Shown here in pieces: positions 24,181 through 32,956 of a stretch of 34,110 nucleotides of DNA. The stretch comes from Chloroflexota bacterium (lineage in GTDB: Bacteria; Chloroflexota; Dehalococcoidia; SM23-28-2; RBG-16-64-32), in NCBI GenBank assembly GCA_005882985.1, contig VBEJ01000008.1, forward strand, positions 1-34,110, read 5' to 3'. Both the position numbers and the translations under genes were made by a program. Within the stretch, counting starts at the first letter, position 1, and the number at the start of each line of letters is the position of its first letter. The notes beneath the pieces were generated by a model. It did not search any database and was not told the origin of the DNA. It saw nothing but the letters and a program-made list of their open reading frames with translations.

Positions 24181-25425
24181 ATGCACTCAATAAGGCTTCC
24201 GAACAAAACACACGAATCTCGCCCCTGGCGCATCCGCGAAATCGCCCGAGACTTCACTCTGGAGGATGTCTGGGCTCTTCCCGTGTACGGAGGCACCGAG
24301 GACTTCCAAACGCTGCTCGAAAATCTGGTTTCTTTCAATCCAGCCAACGCTGAGTCCCTCCCGGCCCGCGTCCTGTGGCGTTTCCGCGATCGCCTCGGCC
24401 GTTGGTTTGGCCTCGGCAGCATTTCGGCCCCGATCAACAGCGGTCGGGATCGTGGCGCCCGCAAGCTGGCGATTCCGGGTACGAACGAGACCTCGCTGAC
24501 CTGCAGGCTTCCAGGCGATCTGCGCAACACGGCGGCGGATTTGGCGTTCGACGTCCTGCCTTTCGCGCCCCTCTATCGCACCAATGTCGAATTCGCTGCC
24601 GAAGTCTCGAACCTCACCGTGCACGGCGTCATGCACATGGCCTGGGTCCATCAGGGCGAAGGCCGCTATCAGGGACAGATGGCCGTCTACGTCAAGCCAC
24701 GCGGTCCGCTAGGGAGGGGATACATGGCGCTCATCAAGCCGTTCCGGTACTGGGTTGTTTACCCAGCACTCATGAGACAGATCGAACGGGCATGGAAGGC
24801 ACGTGTCCCCGAGTGCGGTACTGGCCGAACTGCGAACTCAGAAACTCTCGCGGCGCCGAGAGAGAAGCTACGTTCAGCCCACAGGAGGTTACAGATGACC
24901 GAACAGTCGACGCTGTCCAAAGCCGAACTTCTGGACAGCTTGCGGTCCTCAGGCGAGAATGCCGTCGCGCGGTTGCGCAAGATACCCGACGCCGAGTTTG
25001 AAAAGGGGCGTTACGAGAGCGGGTGGAACGGGCGGCAGATCCTGGCGCACATCGCCTCCATCGAGTGGACTTATCCGCGACTGCTCGATGTGGCGCGAAA
25101 GGCGCTCGTGCCAAAGCCGGCGGAAACACAGAAAGAGAAGACCACCGATCCGCCGCAACGGGCTGCGCGCGGCGGCATAGACGACTACAACGCGCGGCAG
25201 GTGGAGAAGCGCGCGCAAATGAGTGTCACAGAGCTCATCGCTGAGTTCGAAGCGAACCGGGCGACGACGGTGGCGGCGATCGAGGCGGCGGATGAGGCGT
25301 TGTTCAGCACCACGATCCGAGCAGCGGGGGGAAACAACACGGGACCGCTGGCGGATGTGTTGCACGCGGTCGCCGTCCTGCACGTCGCCGGGCACGTGAA
25401 CGACATCGCGGGGCCAGCTTCGTGA
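24181..25425 (+). CDS. DUF2867 protein in one open frame with a DinB-like domain
   Basis: The ATG at 24181 has GGGGGAGG about 8 nt upstream. Residues 1 to about 200 are DUF2867: SRPWRIREIARDFTLEDVWALP, FDVLPFAPLYRTNVEFAAE, LTVHGVMHMAWV and YMALIKPFRYWVVYP. No stop codon follows. The frame passes through about 35 residues without a motif and continues into a DinB-like domain (from residue 239) that has its own strong ribosome-binding site. Either this is a true two-domain protein of 414 residues or the DUF2867 stop has been lost. DUF2867 proteins have unknown function, with an SRPBCC-like or lipid-binding role only guessed. Located next to the GbsR regulator. Confidence 0.7.
   Translation: MHSIRLPNKTHESRPWRIREIARDFTLEDVWALPVYGGTEDFQTLLENLVSFNPANAESLPARVLWRFRDRLGRWFGLGSISAPINSGRDRGARKLAIPGTNETSLTCRLPGDLRNTAADLAFDVLPFAPLYRTNVEFAAEVSNLTVHGVMHMAWVHQGEGRYQGQMAVYVKPRGPLGRGYMALIKPFRYWVVYPALMRQIERAWKARVPECGTGRTANSETLAAPREKLRSAHRRLQMTEQSTLSKAELLDSLRSSGENAVARLRKIPDAEFEKGRYESGWNGRQILAHIASIEWTYPRLLDVARKALVPKPAETQKEKTTDPPQRAARGGIDDYNARQVEKRAQMSVTELIAEFEANRATTVAAIEAADEALFSTTIRAAGGNNTGPLADVLHAVAVLHVAGHVNDIAGPAS
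24895..25425 (+). CDS. DinB / maleylpyruvate isomerase-like domain protein (internal start)
   Basis: AGGAGG (24883-24888) lies 6 nt before this ATG, the best ribosome-binding site in the neighbourhood, so a separate 176-residue protein is likely made even though the upstream frame is open. GWNGRQILAHIASIEW and AVLHVAGHVNDIAG supply the histidines expected for the four-helix DinB metal site. Relatives include thiol-dependent isomerases and transferases and proteins of unknown role. It ends just before a terminator. Confidence 0.7.
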   Translation: MTEQSTLSKAELLDSLRSSGENAVARLRKIPDAEFEKGRYESGWNGRQILAHIASIEWTYPRLLDVARKALVPKPAETQKEKTTDPPQRAARGGIDDYNARQVEKRAQMSVTELIAEFEANRATTVAAIEAADEALFSTTIRAAGGNNTGPLADVLHAVAVLHVAGHVNDIAGPAS

Positions 25426-25453
25426 GGCAGGGTCAGATTTTGATGCCACCGTC

Positions 25454-25478
25454 GGGGAGGTGATCGATCCCCCTTTTT
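25454..25478 (+). terminator. Intrinsic terminator after the DinB-like gene
   Basis: GGGGA (25454-25458) pairs with TCCCC (25468-25472) around a 9-nt loop. A run of five T follows at 25474-25478. Confidence 0.55.
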
Positions 25479-25535
25479 CGAAATTCGTACTCGTTATTTT
25501 CAGAATTTACGGCATGACCAAGGAGGTACGCGTTG

Positions 25536-26027
25536 ATGACACATGAAGCCCAGGCAGCCGAGCAACGGGGGTACAGGCTCCTGAGATACGCATGCATTCT
25601 CTACATTGTAGGCTTCGCGCTTCACACAGCAGATCATTTCCGTCGCGGCACGGATACGCTGACGCCAGAAGTGTTTTGGTTAGCGGGTGTGGCGAACGTC
25701 GTCGGAGTCATTGTGATCGCCCTGGTGTTTACCGGACACTCGTTAGCGCCACTCGCTGCCGTCGTGAAAGGCTTTACCTCCGCAATCCTCTTTGCGGCCG
25801 TCCATTTCCTTCCTGAGTGGAGCGCGTTTAGTGATGCGTTTCCGGGCGGAGCGGAGCGGGGAGTAGAAGCAACATCATGGGCCGGCGCGCTTATTGAGAT
25901 CGCGGGTTTGCTCGCGGTTGGAGCGGCGGGCACCTATATGCTCGTGATTCGCTCGCGCAGGTCACCCATGGCCCACGGTACAGCCTCACATGGCGCGTCT
26001 TCCGGGCACTTCCCGAACGCCGGATGA
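25536..26027 (+). CDS. Four-helix integral membrane protein, function unknown
   Basis: The 163-residue product follows AAGGAGG 9 nt upstream. Hydrophobic segments lie at about residues 17-33, 47-66, 72-90 and 111-134. The first contains ILYIVGFALHTADHFRRG, with His residues at the membrane edge. The C-terminal tail is hydrophilic, rich in His, Ser and Gly. It has no recognisable catalytic motif. An AT-rich box like that of the neighbouring DUF2867 promoter lies 30 nt upstream. Confidence 0.6.
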   Translation: MTHEAQAAEQRGYRLLRYACILYIVGFALHTADHFRRGTDTLTPEVFWLAGVANVVGVIVIALVFTGHSLAPLAAVVKGFTSAILFAAVHFLPEWSAFSDAFPGGAERGVEATSWAGALIEIAGLLAVGAAGTYMLVIRSRRSPMAHGTASHGASSGHFPNAG

Positions 26028-26075
26028 GCCTCCTCGCGCTAATCGCCGGCGCTTCACGCCGGGCACGCAGGTGGC

Positions 26076-26162
26076 GTGAATTTTGGCTGGATCGGCCCTC
26101 TCGCGAGCTCGCTCCTGGTCCTCGCCGTGCTGGCGATCAGCTACCGCGGGTCCAGGAAGTAA
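26076..26162 (+). other. Hydrophobic miniprotein or gene remnant
   Basis: A GTG start gives a 28-residue peptide, NFGWIGPLASSLLVLAVL and so on, that is one membrane helix with a basic end. The frame upstream (HAGHAGG) is readable back to a stop at about 26040 and is the same frame as the preceding membrane gene, beyond two stop codons. It may be the lost C-terminus of a longer protein or a tiny membrane peptide. Confidence 0.25.
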
Positions 26163-26196
26163 GCGCGTACGTTTCGGAAAGGAGCCAACGCTCACA

Positions 26197-26664
26197 ATGA
26201 GTACACCGTTCGACCACATCAAGCCGGAACAGGCCGAACTCATCCGTAGCTCGCCTGTCTCCTTCGTAGCCAGTGTCGCGGATGACCTGAGCAAGGGACC
26301 GGACGCGCAGGGCCCTGTCAATCTCTGACCGAAGGGCGGCAGCCCATTACACGTCATCGGACCCAATCGAGTCGCGTACGTGGGCTACACCGTCAGCGGC
26401 AACGAGACAAGTCGCCATGCCTCTCTGGAGGCGGACCAATCACCCTAATGGTGATGTCGATGGGCGCCCAGGACGCTGCCATCGTGCGCCTATTTGGATA
26501 TGCCACTGTCAACCCCGTTCAGGAGTCTCCGCTTGCGGAGCTACTTCTCGATGCAACTGCGGACAATATCGAGCTACCCGTGAGGCAGGCCGTCGATGTT
26601 AACGGTCGAAGGCACGCAGACGAGCTGCGGATACGGCGTTCTCCTATTCGAGTTCGTTTCGTAG
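26197..26664 (+). pseudogene. Pyridoxamine 5'-phosphate oxidase-family pseudogene
   Basis: Three frames together spell a PNPOx-like flavin-binding protein. Frame one from ATG 26197 gives FDHIKPEQAELIRSSPVSFVAS and then VNL, stop (TGA 26326), PKGG, where the family has NLSPKG; one base change of TCA to TGA explains it. It goes on with VIGPNRVAYVGYTVSGNET. Near 26425 the frame shifts to GGPITLMVMSM and RLFGYATVNPV. Near 26605 it shifts again to VEGTQTSCGYGVLLFEFVS, ending at TAG 26662. With one nonsense and two frame changes it is not functional unless the sequence is wrong. AAAGGAG lies upstream of the ATG. Confidence 0.8.
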
Positions 26665-26762
26665 CGTCTGCGCTCAGAGCGGGGGCGACGCTACATGGCG
26701 AAGACAGTCCCATCCGCACAAGCTAGAGCTGACCCAGACGAGATTAGACAGGAGAGGACGCA

Positions 26763-27143
26763 ATGAACGAACTGTTCCTTGTCACAGGAGCACTGGCCGC
26801 CTTCGGCGGCCTCGGGCACGCTTTTCTCGGCGAACGATTGATCCTGATCCCGCTCACCCGGCGAGCCGAGCTGCCATCCACGCGATTACGAGGCGCGGCT
26901 CAAACCGCGATGATGCTGCGCTTCACCTGGCACTTCTTCACGGTAGTAATGCTGAGTCTGGCGATCGTATTCTTGGCGCTGGGGACTGAAGTCGTTGGCG
27001 GTGGCGACTGGGCGGTAGTGCGACTGCTGGGCGGGTACTTTGCCGTTTTCGGCGTGCTCGTTCTAGTGCTGTCGCGCGGGCGTCATTTCGCGTGGCTGGT
27101 CGGTCTTGCGGCCGCGGTCACCGCCTGGCTCGGCACGCTCTAG
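26763..27143 (+). CDS. Small integral membrane protein, function unknown
   Basis: AGGAG lies upstream of this ATG at normal spacing. The 126-residue protein has four predicted membrane helices (about 4-22, 48-73, 80-100 and 107-124). Gly-rich GALAAFGGLGHAFLGERLILIPL at the start and TAMMLRFTWHFFTVVMLSLA in the middle are the most distinctive parts; the second recalls small membrane proteins of unknown function. It ends the accessory patch that began with the GbsR regulator. Confidence 0.65.
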   Translation: MNELFLVTGALAAFGGLGHAFLGERLILIPLTRRAELPSTRLRGAAQTAMMLRFTWHFFTVVMLSLAIVFLALGTEVVGGGDWAVVRLLGGYFAVFGVLVLVLSRGRHFAWLVGLAAAVTAWLGTL

Positions 27144-27236
27144 GCGAAGGCGCTCGATCCGACTGACCCCTCTTACCGTGCGGGGACCCCATCATGATGA
27201 GGCGCCGGGCAACAATCTGTCGCGGCAGATGCCGGA

Positions 27237-27740
27237 TTAGAGCGCGCCCTCGGCCTTGAGAAGCGCTTCCTTCATGCGGAGGCCGCCTCCGTAGCCCGTT
27301 AGAGAGCCGTTGCTTCCCACAACGCGATGGCACGGGACGACGAGCGGGAGTGGGTTCGTCGCCATCACCCGCCCCACGGCGCGGGCCGCCCGCGGACGAC
27401 CAACACGCTCAGCCAGCCAGCCGTAAGTGCGTGTCTGGCCACTCGGTATGCGCAGCGTCTCTTCCAGCACCTCGCGCCGGAACGACGGCCCGATATTCCA
27501 GTCGACATGTACCGCCAGGTTATCGTAGCGGCCAGAAGCAAGCGCGCATATTCGCTCAGGCAGGTCCGCCAGGTCCGCCTCGCGGGCCGGTTCGATCGCG
27601 CCCAGCCCCATGACTTCATGGAGAGCCTCGTCGCGACGAGCGCAGGGAAGTGTGGTCGCCCGCAGCCCGTGTGGCGAGAGCACCAGGCCGACCCAGCCGA
27701 GGTCGGTCTCGCATAAGTGGAACGTCAGGTTTTCAATCAT
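27237..27740 (-). CDS. ogt: Methylated-DNA-[protein]-cysteine S-methyltransferase
   Basis: This 167-residue suicide repair protein transfers alkyl groups from O6-alkylguanine to its own cysteine. The active site PCHRVV has Cys137. GQTRTYGWLAERVGRPRAARAVGRVMATNP is the DNA-binding helix region with the conserved arginine finger, and GSLTGYGGGLRMKEALLKAEG is the family end. GAGGAG lies 6 nt before the ATG. Length and motifs fit Ogt-type proteins without the Ada regulatory domain. Confidence 0.93.
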   Translation of the reverse strand: MIENLTFHLCETDLGWVGLVLSPHGLRATTLPCARRDEALHEVMGLGAIEPAREADLADLPERICALASGRYDNLAVHVDWNIGPSFRREVLEETLRIPSGQTRTYGWLAERVGRPRAARAVGRVMATNPLPLVVPCHRVVGSNGSLTGYGGGLRMKEALLKAEGAL

Positions 27741-27780
27741 CGGGGCTCCTCACGGGCAGCAGAGCATTCGGGATGGACCA

Positions 27781-27786
27781 ATTATA
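27781..27786 (-). promoter_or_regulatory. -10 box for ogt
   Basis: TATAAT on the minus strand sits 40 nt before the ogt ATG, with the GAGGAG ribosome-binding site between. The -35 is weak. Confidence 0.45.
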
Positions 27787-27853
27787 GACCGCCGTGAACA
27801 GGCCGTTTGCACCAGTGAATCAGGCTCGCCGCCCGTTCTCGGTCTGCGATAAC

Positions 27854-28834
27854 ATGGTGTCGGTGCGTCCCGCTCTTCTTGCCCTTTGCCTGCTCACCGT
27901 CTTGGCCGTTGCCGTTGCCTGCGGTGGCAGCGATGCGGCTGCCCCCTCGCCCACAACTGTGCCGCCGACGAGCAATGCCACCCCGCAACCGCCCACGGCG
28001 ACCCCGGCGCCCACTCCCGAACCCACGCCGGCCCCGACGCCCGCCCCACCACCTACGTTAGACTTCTCGGCCAGCCAGCCCCGTCAGGGAGGCTTCCTCT
28101 TCGCCCGGCTCCTCTATCCTCCGGGCGGCCTGACGGAAGCTACGGTCGAGTTCGACGGCGCTTCATACCCCATGCTCCCTTCCGCCGATCGCTGGTTCGC
28201 GGTTATAGGGCTCGACATTTACATCGGCGTCGGCGACTATCCGATTACGGTGAAGTCAGGAGACGCGGTCCTCGCAGCCGGCACACTGACTGTCAGCGAC
28301 GGCGGGTTCCAGTACGAGTCCATCGAGCTGCCCCCATCGAGCATCGACTTGCTGTCCGACCAGAATGCAGTCGCCAACGAACGCGCCATGCTCACCCAGG
28401 TGTTCTCCAGGTTCACGCCGGAACGTTACTGGTCCGGAGCGTGGATCTTGCCCGCGCCCGGCCCTATCACGAACGGCTTTGGGCTCATGCGTTCGATCAA
28501 CGGCGGGCCTTATTCCCCTCACACCGGGACGGACATCGCGAACGAGAAGGGCACCCCCGTGGCCGCCGCCGCCAGTGGGGTAGTGGCACTTGCCCGCCCG
28601 ATGTACCTGTATGGAAACGTCGTCATCATCGACCATGGCGCGGGAGTCTTCAGCGGCTACAACCATCTGGATAGCATCGCAGTCACCGAAGGCCAGGCGG
28701 TCACGATCGGTGATCTCGTCGGCTTCATAGGCGAGACCGGCTTCGTCAGTGGGCCGCATCTTCACTGGGAAGCCATAATCGGCGGCGTCCGGACGGACCC
28801 GCTGCTCTTCACACAGCAACCGGTTGACCCCTAA
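27854..28834 (+). CDS. M23-family metallopeptidase lipoprotein (LytM domain)
   Basis: From ATG 27854 the 326-residue protein has a lipoprotein signal (hydrophobic 6-22, lipobox VAVAC with Cys23) and a Thr/Pro linker of alternating PTP/APTP units (about 31-74). An Ig-like or beta domain (about 75-170) is followed by the LytM zinc domain. Zinc ligands are visible in HTGTDIA and in GPHLHWE near the end, with GYNHLDSI between. M23 enzymes cut peptidoglycan or pseudo-peptide cross-links outside the cell. The frame is open 20 codons further upstream, but the signal peptide fixes this start. It converges on rsmE with five bases between stops. Confidence 0.87.
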   Translation: MVSVRPALLALCLLTVLAVAVACGGSDAAAPSPTTVPPTSNATPQPPTATPAPTPEPTPAPTPAPPPTLDFSASQPRQGGFLFARLLYPPGGLTEATVEFDGASYPMLPSADRWFAVIGLDIYIGVGDYPITVKSGDAVLAAGTLTVSDGGFQYESIELPPSSIDLLSDQNAVANERAMLTQVFSRFTPERYWSGAWILPAPGPITNGFGLMRSINGGPYSPHTGTDIANEKGTPVAAAASGVVALARPMYLYGNVVIIDHGAGVFSGYNHLDSIAVTEGQAVTIGDLVGFIGETGFVSGPHLHWEAIIGGVRTDPLLFTQQPVDP

Positions 28835-28839
28835 GGCGC

Positions 28840-29592
28840 TTACGCGTCCAACTCCCCCAGCGCGTCCAGCACAAGCGCGCTCGCGACAATCCCGGCGGTC
28901 TCCGAGCGAAGAATGCGGGGCCCCAGCGAAACGATTTCCGCACCCGACTCCCGCGCGAGTTCGACCTCCGCATCCTCGAAGCCACCCTCCGGACCGACGA
29001 AGAGGCTGACGATGTCAGGGCGGCGGCTGAGCCTACGAACGTAAGCGCCGAGGCTGCGTCCACGTTCGCCCTCATATGGCATAAGCTTCTCGCCGCGCGC
29101 CTGCTGGACTGCCTCCTCGAAAGGGAGCGGCGACTCAACGCGCGGCGGACGTCCACGGCCCGACTGCTCCGCAGCCTCGATCACAATTCTCCGCCAGCGC
29201 TCGCCGCGAGCAGCGGCTGGCTCGCCGTCGCCCTGGACCAGCGATCGGGCACTGATCACCGGCACGAAGCGCGAGACGCCGATCTCCGTCCCCTTCTCCA
29301 GGACGAGGTCGAAGCGGTTAGCGCGGATAAGCGACTGATAAAGGACGAGTGTCGCTTCCGGCTCAGGTAGGGCCTCGCGCTCGCCCAGCACAACGCCCGT
29401 CAAAGCGTAGGACGAGACCCCAGTCAGCTGGACTTCATATTCGCGCCCGCCGCCCTCGCTGAGAAGCACACGGTCTCCCCGCTTCAGCCGTAAGACTCGC
29501 CCCAGCCGGTGGGCGAGGTCTGCACCAAGCGTCACGTTCCGCGCCCGCAGAGAGCCAGGCGGCACGAAGAAGCGTCTTAGCGGTTCCGTCAC
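28840..29592 (-). CDS. rsmE: 16S rRNA m3U1498 methyltransferase RsmE
   Basis: This 250-residue SPOUT methyltransferase starts with RRFFVPPG and a PUA-like part, then LIRANRFDLVLEKGTEIGV, IVIEAAEQSGRGRPP, VGPEGGF and LGPRILRSETA. The last two form the trefoil-knot SAM site. It methylates U1498 in the decoding region of 16S rRNA. The GTG start lies 31 nt after prmA, the usual prmA-rsmE order, so one transcript is likely. Confidence 0.92.
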   Translation of the reverse strand: MTEPLRRFFVPPGSLRARNVTLGADLAHRLGRVLRLKRGDRVLLSEGGGREYEVQLTGVSSYALTGVVLGEREALPEPEATLVLYQSLIRANRFDLVLEKGTEIGVSRFVPVISARSLVQGDGEPAAARGERWRRIVIEAAEQSGRGRPPRVESPLPFEEAVQQARGEKLMPYEGERGRSLGAYVRRLSRRPDIVSLFVGPEGGFEDAEVELARESGAEIVSLGPRILRSETAGIVASALVLDALGELDA

Positions 29593-29623
29593 ACTTTAAG
29601 CGTCACGCGGAAGGTGACAGTCG

Positions 29624-30568
29624 TCAAGTTCGGGCGATTATGGCCCGCCACACGCCGTCGTCGATAACCTTTACTATCGTCAGGCCTGTCCCTTCCAAGG
29701 CGTTCGAGAGACCCACGACCGCATCGTCGAGAAATCCGCTTGTGATTAGCGACCCGCCGGGTCCCAGTGAGCGCGCGAGGTCTGCTGCGAGCCTCTCCAA
29801 TGTAAGCCCGCTGATGTTCGCGACGATCACATCGAACGGCCCGCCCCCGCCCTCGAGCGTCCCCTCTCGCACCCCAACCAGGTCGGCGACGCCGTTGGCC
29901 GCAGCGTTTTCTCGCGTCGCGCGTACGGCATTCGGGTCCAAATCGAGCGCGAGCACGTGCGTGGCGCCGAGTTTGGCCGCGGCGATGGCGAGGATGCCGG
30001 ACCCGCAGCCCAGGTCGAGCACGTCCGCGCCTTTGAGCAACTGCTCTTCGAGCGCCCGCAGGCACATCGCTGTCGTCGGATGCTGGCCCGTGCCGAAGGC
30101 CATCCCCGGATCGATCTCGATCACGATGTCACCGCCCTTGAGCCGGTAACGTGTCCAGGACGGCTTGACCACGAGGGCCCGCCCGTGTCGCTGGACGCCG
30201 AAGTGCTTCTTCCAGGAGTCGCTCCAGGACTCCTCTCGCAGCCGCCGGACACGACGCCAGCGCGGCGGGTGCTCGAGCGGCGCCGCCCTCATCGCCAGGC
30301 GCAACGATCGCCGGAGGCGCTCGGAATCTTGCCCCGCCGGAAGATACCCGCAGACTAGCGCCAGCGCGTCGCCGTCGGCGACGTAGCTGTCACTGTCCAG
30401 TTCGTAGCGCGAGGCAGATTGGATCGCAACACCGCCCGGGCAAGCCTGCCGCAAGATATCGGCCGCCACATCAGTATCGATAGCCGCCACTTCGACGGCG
30501 ATCTCCAGCCAGGTAGGCTCGCTTGCGACATTCGCGCGCTTCATCTCAGTATGGCCGAGCGTGGGCAT
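29624..30568 (-). CDS. prmA: Ribosomal protein L11 methyltransferase PrmA
   Basis: The protein trimethylates ribosomal protein L11. Family features are PTWLEIAVEV, the DPGMAFGTGQHPTTAMCL loop, SAM motif I in VLDLGCGSGILAIAA, ALDLDPNAV and the VANI motif before the end. The start is uncertain: ATG 30568 gives 314 residues and has TTTAAT 4 nt upstream, whereas ATG 30544 gives the more usual opening but no signals. Divergent from the TolB-like gene. Confidence 0.92.
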   Translation of the reverse strand: MPTLGHTEMKRANVASEPTWLEIAVEVAAIDTDVAADILRQACPGGVAIQSASRYELDSDSYVADGDALALVCGYLPAGQDSERLRRSLRLAMRAAPLEHPPRWRRVRRLREESWSDSWKKHFGVQRHGRALVVKPSWTRYRLKGGDIVIEIDPGMAFGTGQHPTTAMCLRALEEQLLKGADVLDLGCGSGILAIAAAKLGATHVLALDLDPNAVRATRENAAANGVADLVGVREGTLEGGGGPFDVIVANISGLTLERLAADLARSLGPGGSLITSGFLDDAVVGLSNALEGTGLTIVKVIDDGVWRAIIART

Positions 30569-30608
30569 CAAGATTAAAATCGAACCAGATCACTCTTGGT
30601 CCGCGTCA

Positions 30609-31770
30609 GTGCGTAGCATCCTCACTTCTTGGGTAGCTCTGTGCATGATTCTTGCGCTGGCATGCAGTCACGGACCCCAGACACCTGCGCCGCTGGAACA
30701 GTAAGGCCAGTGACGAGCCGACCGACTGCAATCATCAGGGGGGTCCGTTCGTAGCGTTCTTTTCGTATTATGAGCCCTCCTACGAGATTGGTTTAGCCGC
30801 CGCAGACGGCTCGTGTATCCAGCGCCTGACCAACAACAATGACGCCGATGGTTTCGTAGAGACTTGCCACGAGCCGAGGGGTATATTTTGCCCATCGCTA
30901 GGTGCCACAGGTCTGTCATGGTCGCCAGACTCTCAGAACATCCTATTTACCTCCGACCGGGATGGTGACGCGGAGGTCTACGAGATGAATCGAGACGGTA
31001 GCAATGTCAGACAACTAACCGATAACTCGGCCGATGACATCGTTGGTGACAACGCTTGGTCGCCGAACGGTGACGGCATCGTTTTCACCACCGACCGAGA
31101 CGGCAACCGCGAGATCTATTCCATGCGATCGGACGGTCAGGAGCAAACGAATCTTTCGCGCGATGAAGCCGGAGATTTCAATCCACAGTGGTCGCCCGAT
31201 GGGTCCCGCATAGTCTTCCTATCTACCCGCCTGGCGCCAGAACGCTTCTACGATACTGACATCTTCGTTATGAACCGTGATGGATCCTCGGTGTCCCTCG
31301 TCACGGACGGGCCGGATCAGGTCGGCGCTCCAAGCTGGTCCCCTAGGTCAGATGCTATCGCCTATGTTTCATTCTGCTGTGGCGATGCCATCTCCCGGGA
31401 GGAAATCTTTCTCGTCAACATCGACGGGTCGGGGCGCAAGTTGTTTGTGCCTGATCTCGCCAGCAATCCCGAGTGGTCGCCCAAAGGTGACGCCATTGCA
31501 TTTTACGCTTGTCCGGGCCGTAACTGCCGGGAGAATGGTGCCGGCGGCATATATATCAAGTCGGCAGACGGAACTGGTGGCAAGCAGCTCACTGCCTCAC
31601 CATATGACACCCAGTCATTCAGATGGTCACCCGATGGCACGAAGTTGGCATATCAGGCTCTCGGCACCGGCGACGATAAGGTACACCTGTTCGTGCTCAA
31701 TACCGATGGATCTAACCCGCGCGAGATATCGGATCGCCTATCCCTTAACCCGGTGTGGTCGCCTCGCTGA
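30609..31770 (+). pseudogene. TolB-like (PD40 beta-propeller) lipoprotein with a frame break
   Basis: A GTG at 30609 opens a lipoprotein signal (SILTSWVALCMILALAC then SHGPQ) that stops at 30702. The rest of the protein lies in another frame open from 30652: GGPFVAFFSYYEPSYEI and then six PD40 blades of the form WSPDSQNILFTSDRDGDAEVY, each ending in a DG turn (MNRDGSN, MRSDGQ, MNRDGSS, VNIDGSG, KSADGTG and LNTDGSN). One inserted or lost base near 30690-30705 would join signal and propeller. Such proteins bind partners or glycans at the cell surface. The lesion may be sequence error. Confidence 0.75.
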
Positions 31771-31821
31771 TAGAGACGTGTCAAAGCGAACAGCTCCATC
31801 GGAGTCGTCTACTGCCCGCGC

Positions 31822-32946
31822 TTAGCCCAGGGCGTCTTTGATCTTGCCGAAAATGCTCTTGTCGCCGTTCGCCACCGGCGTTCCGAAGCTCTCGGCCAAG
31901 CGCTGAAGGAGGTCCCGCTGCTCCTCGGTAAGGTCGGTCGGGGTAACGGTGGAAGCCCTCACCAGGAGGTCGCCGCGCCCGCCGGTGTGAAGCCTCGGTA
32001 CGCCCTTGCCCCGCAACGTAAAGACGTGTCCCGACTGCGTGCCCCCTGGGACGCGCATCGGCACCTCATCCCCCTCGAGCGTTGGTACGCGTGCTTCGAA
32101 GCCGAGAGCAGCCTGCGCCGGGTTCATCTCCAGCTCGTAGATGAGATCGTCCTCTTCCCTGCTGAAGAAGGGGTGAGGGCGCACACCTATGAAGACATAC
32201 AGATGGCCGGGGCGCCCGCCGTGGGCGCCCACATCACCTTCGCCATTCAATCGCATGCGCGCGCCGTCGCTCACTCCGGCCGGGATCTTGACGCTGAGCT
32301 TTCGCTGTTTCCGTTCTTGACCGGAACCGCGGCATTCTTTGCAGGGGTTCGTAATGGTCCGGCCTTCGCCCCGGCACTGAGGGCAGGTGGCGATGTTTAC
32401 GAACTGACCGAAGAAGCTCCTGCTGACCCGGCGCACTTGCCCGCTGCCTTCACAAGTGGCGCAGCGCGGCGATTTGGAGCCCGGCTCGCCGCCGCTACCT
32501 GCGCAGCGCTGGCAGCGCTCTACCCGCTCGACCTCGATCTCGCGTTCGCAGCCGAACGCGCCCATCTCGAAGTCGATCTCGATATCGATGCGGCGGTCCG
32601 CCCCTCGCTGGGCCTCCCGGCCTCGACGGCCGGTTGTCGTCCCGGTGAAGAACGCCTCGAATATGTCTCCGAATCCACCGAAATCGGCGCCGTCGAAGCC
32701 CCGGCCGAAGTCGAACCCCTGCAGGCCCGCATGGCCGAAGCGGTCGTACGCGGTGCGCTTCTCGGGGTCCGACAGCACCTCATACGCCTCACCGATCTCC
32801 TTGAAGCGCGCTTCGGCGCTATCGTCCTTGTTCCGGTCCGGGTGATACTTCATCGCCAGGCGCCGGAACGCCTTTTTCACGTCTTCAGCCGACGCATTAC
32901 GCGAGACGCCGAGGATGTCATAGTAGTCGTGCCGCGCGGTCGCCAT
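31822..32946 (-). CDS. dnaJ: Molecular chaperone DnaJ
   Basis: From ATG 32946 the protein has 374 residues. The J domain carries KYHPDRNK with the HPD that stimulates DnaK, then a Gly/Phe-rich segment ([17 protein letters not shown]). Four zinc motifs [24 protein letters not shown] and CKECRGSG follow in order, and then the two substrate-binding domains. TACAAT lies 10 nt before the ATG and no Shine-Dalgarno sequence is seen. No grpE or dnaK is in the window. A start nine codons upstream is possible but adds a non-family leader. Confidence 0.94.
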   Translation of the reverse strand: MATARHDYYDILGVSRNASAEDVKKAFRRLAMKYHPDRNKDDSAEARFKEIGEAYEVLSDPEKRTAYDRFGHAGLQGFDFGRGFDGADFGGFGDIFEAFFTGTTTGRRGREAQRGADRRIDIEIDFEMGAFGCEREIEVERVERCQRCAGSGGEPGSKSPRCATCEGSGQVRRVSRSFFGQFVNIATCPQCRGEGRTITNPCKECRGSGQERKQRKLSVKIPAGVSDGARMRLNGEGDVGAHGGRPGHLYVFIGVRPHPFFSREEDDLIYELEMNPAQAALGFEARVPTLEGDEVPMRVPGGTQSGHVFTLRGKGVPRLHTGGRGDLLVRASTVTPTDLTEEQRDLLQRLAESFGTPVANGDKSIFGKIKDALG

Positions 32947-32956
32947 ATCGGAAATT

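Noticed and set aside
26326-26328. TGA read as an amino acid (recoding or a variant genetic code)
   Set aside because: TGA is the normal stop at thiL, tsaE, ndk, prmA and others here, and the same gene has two more frame lesions.
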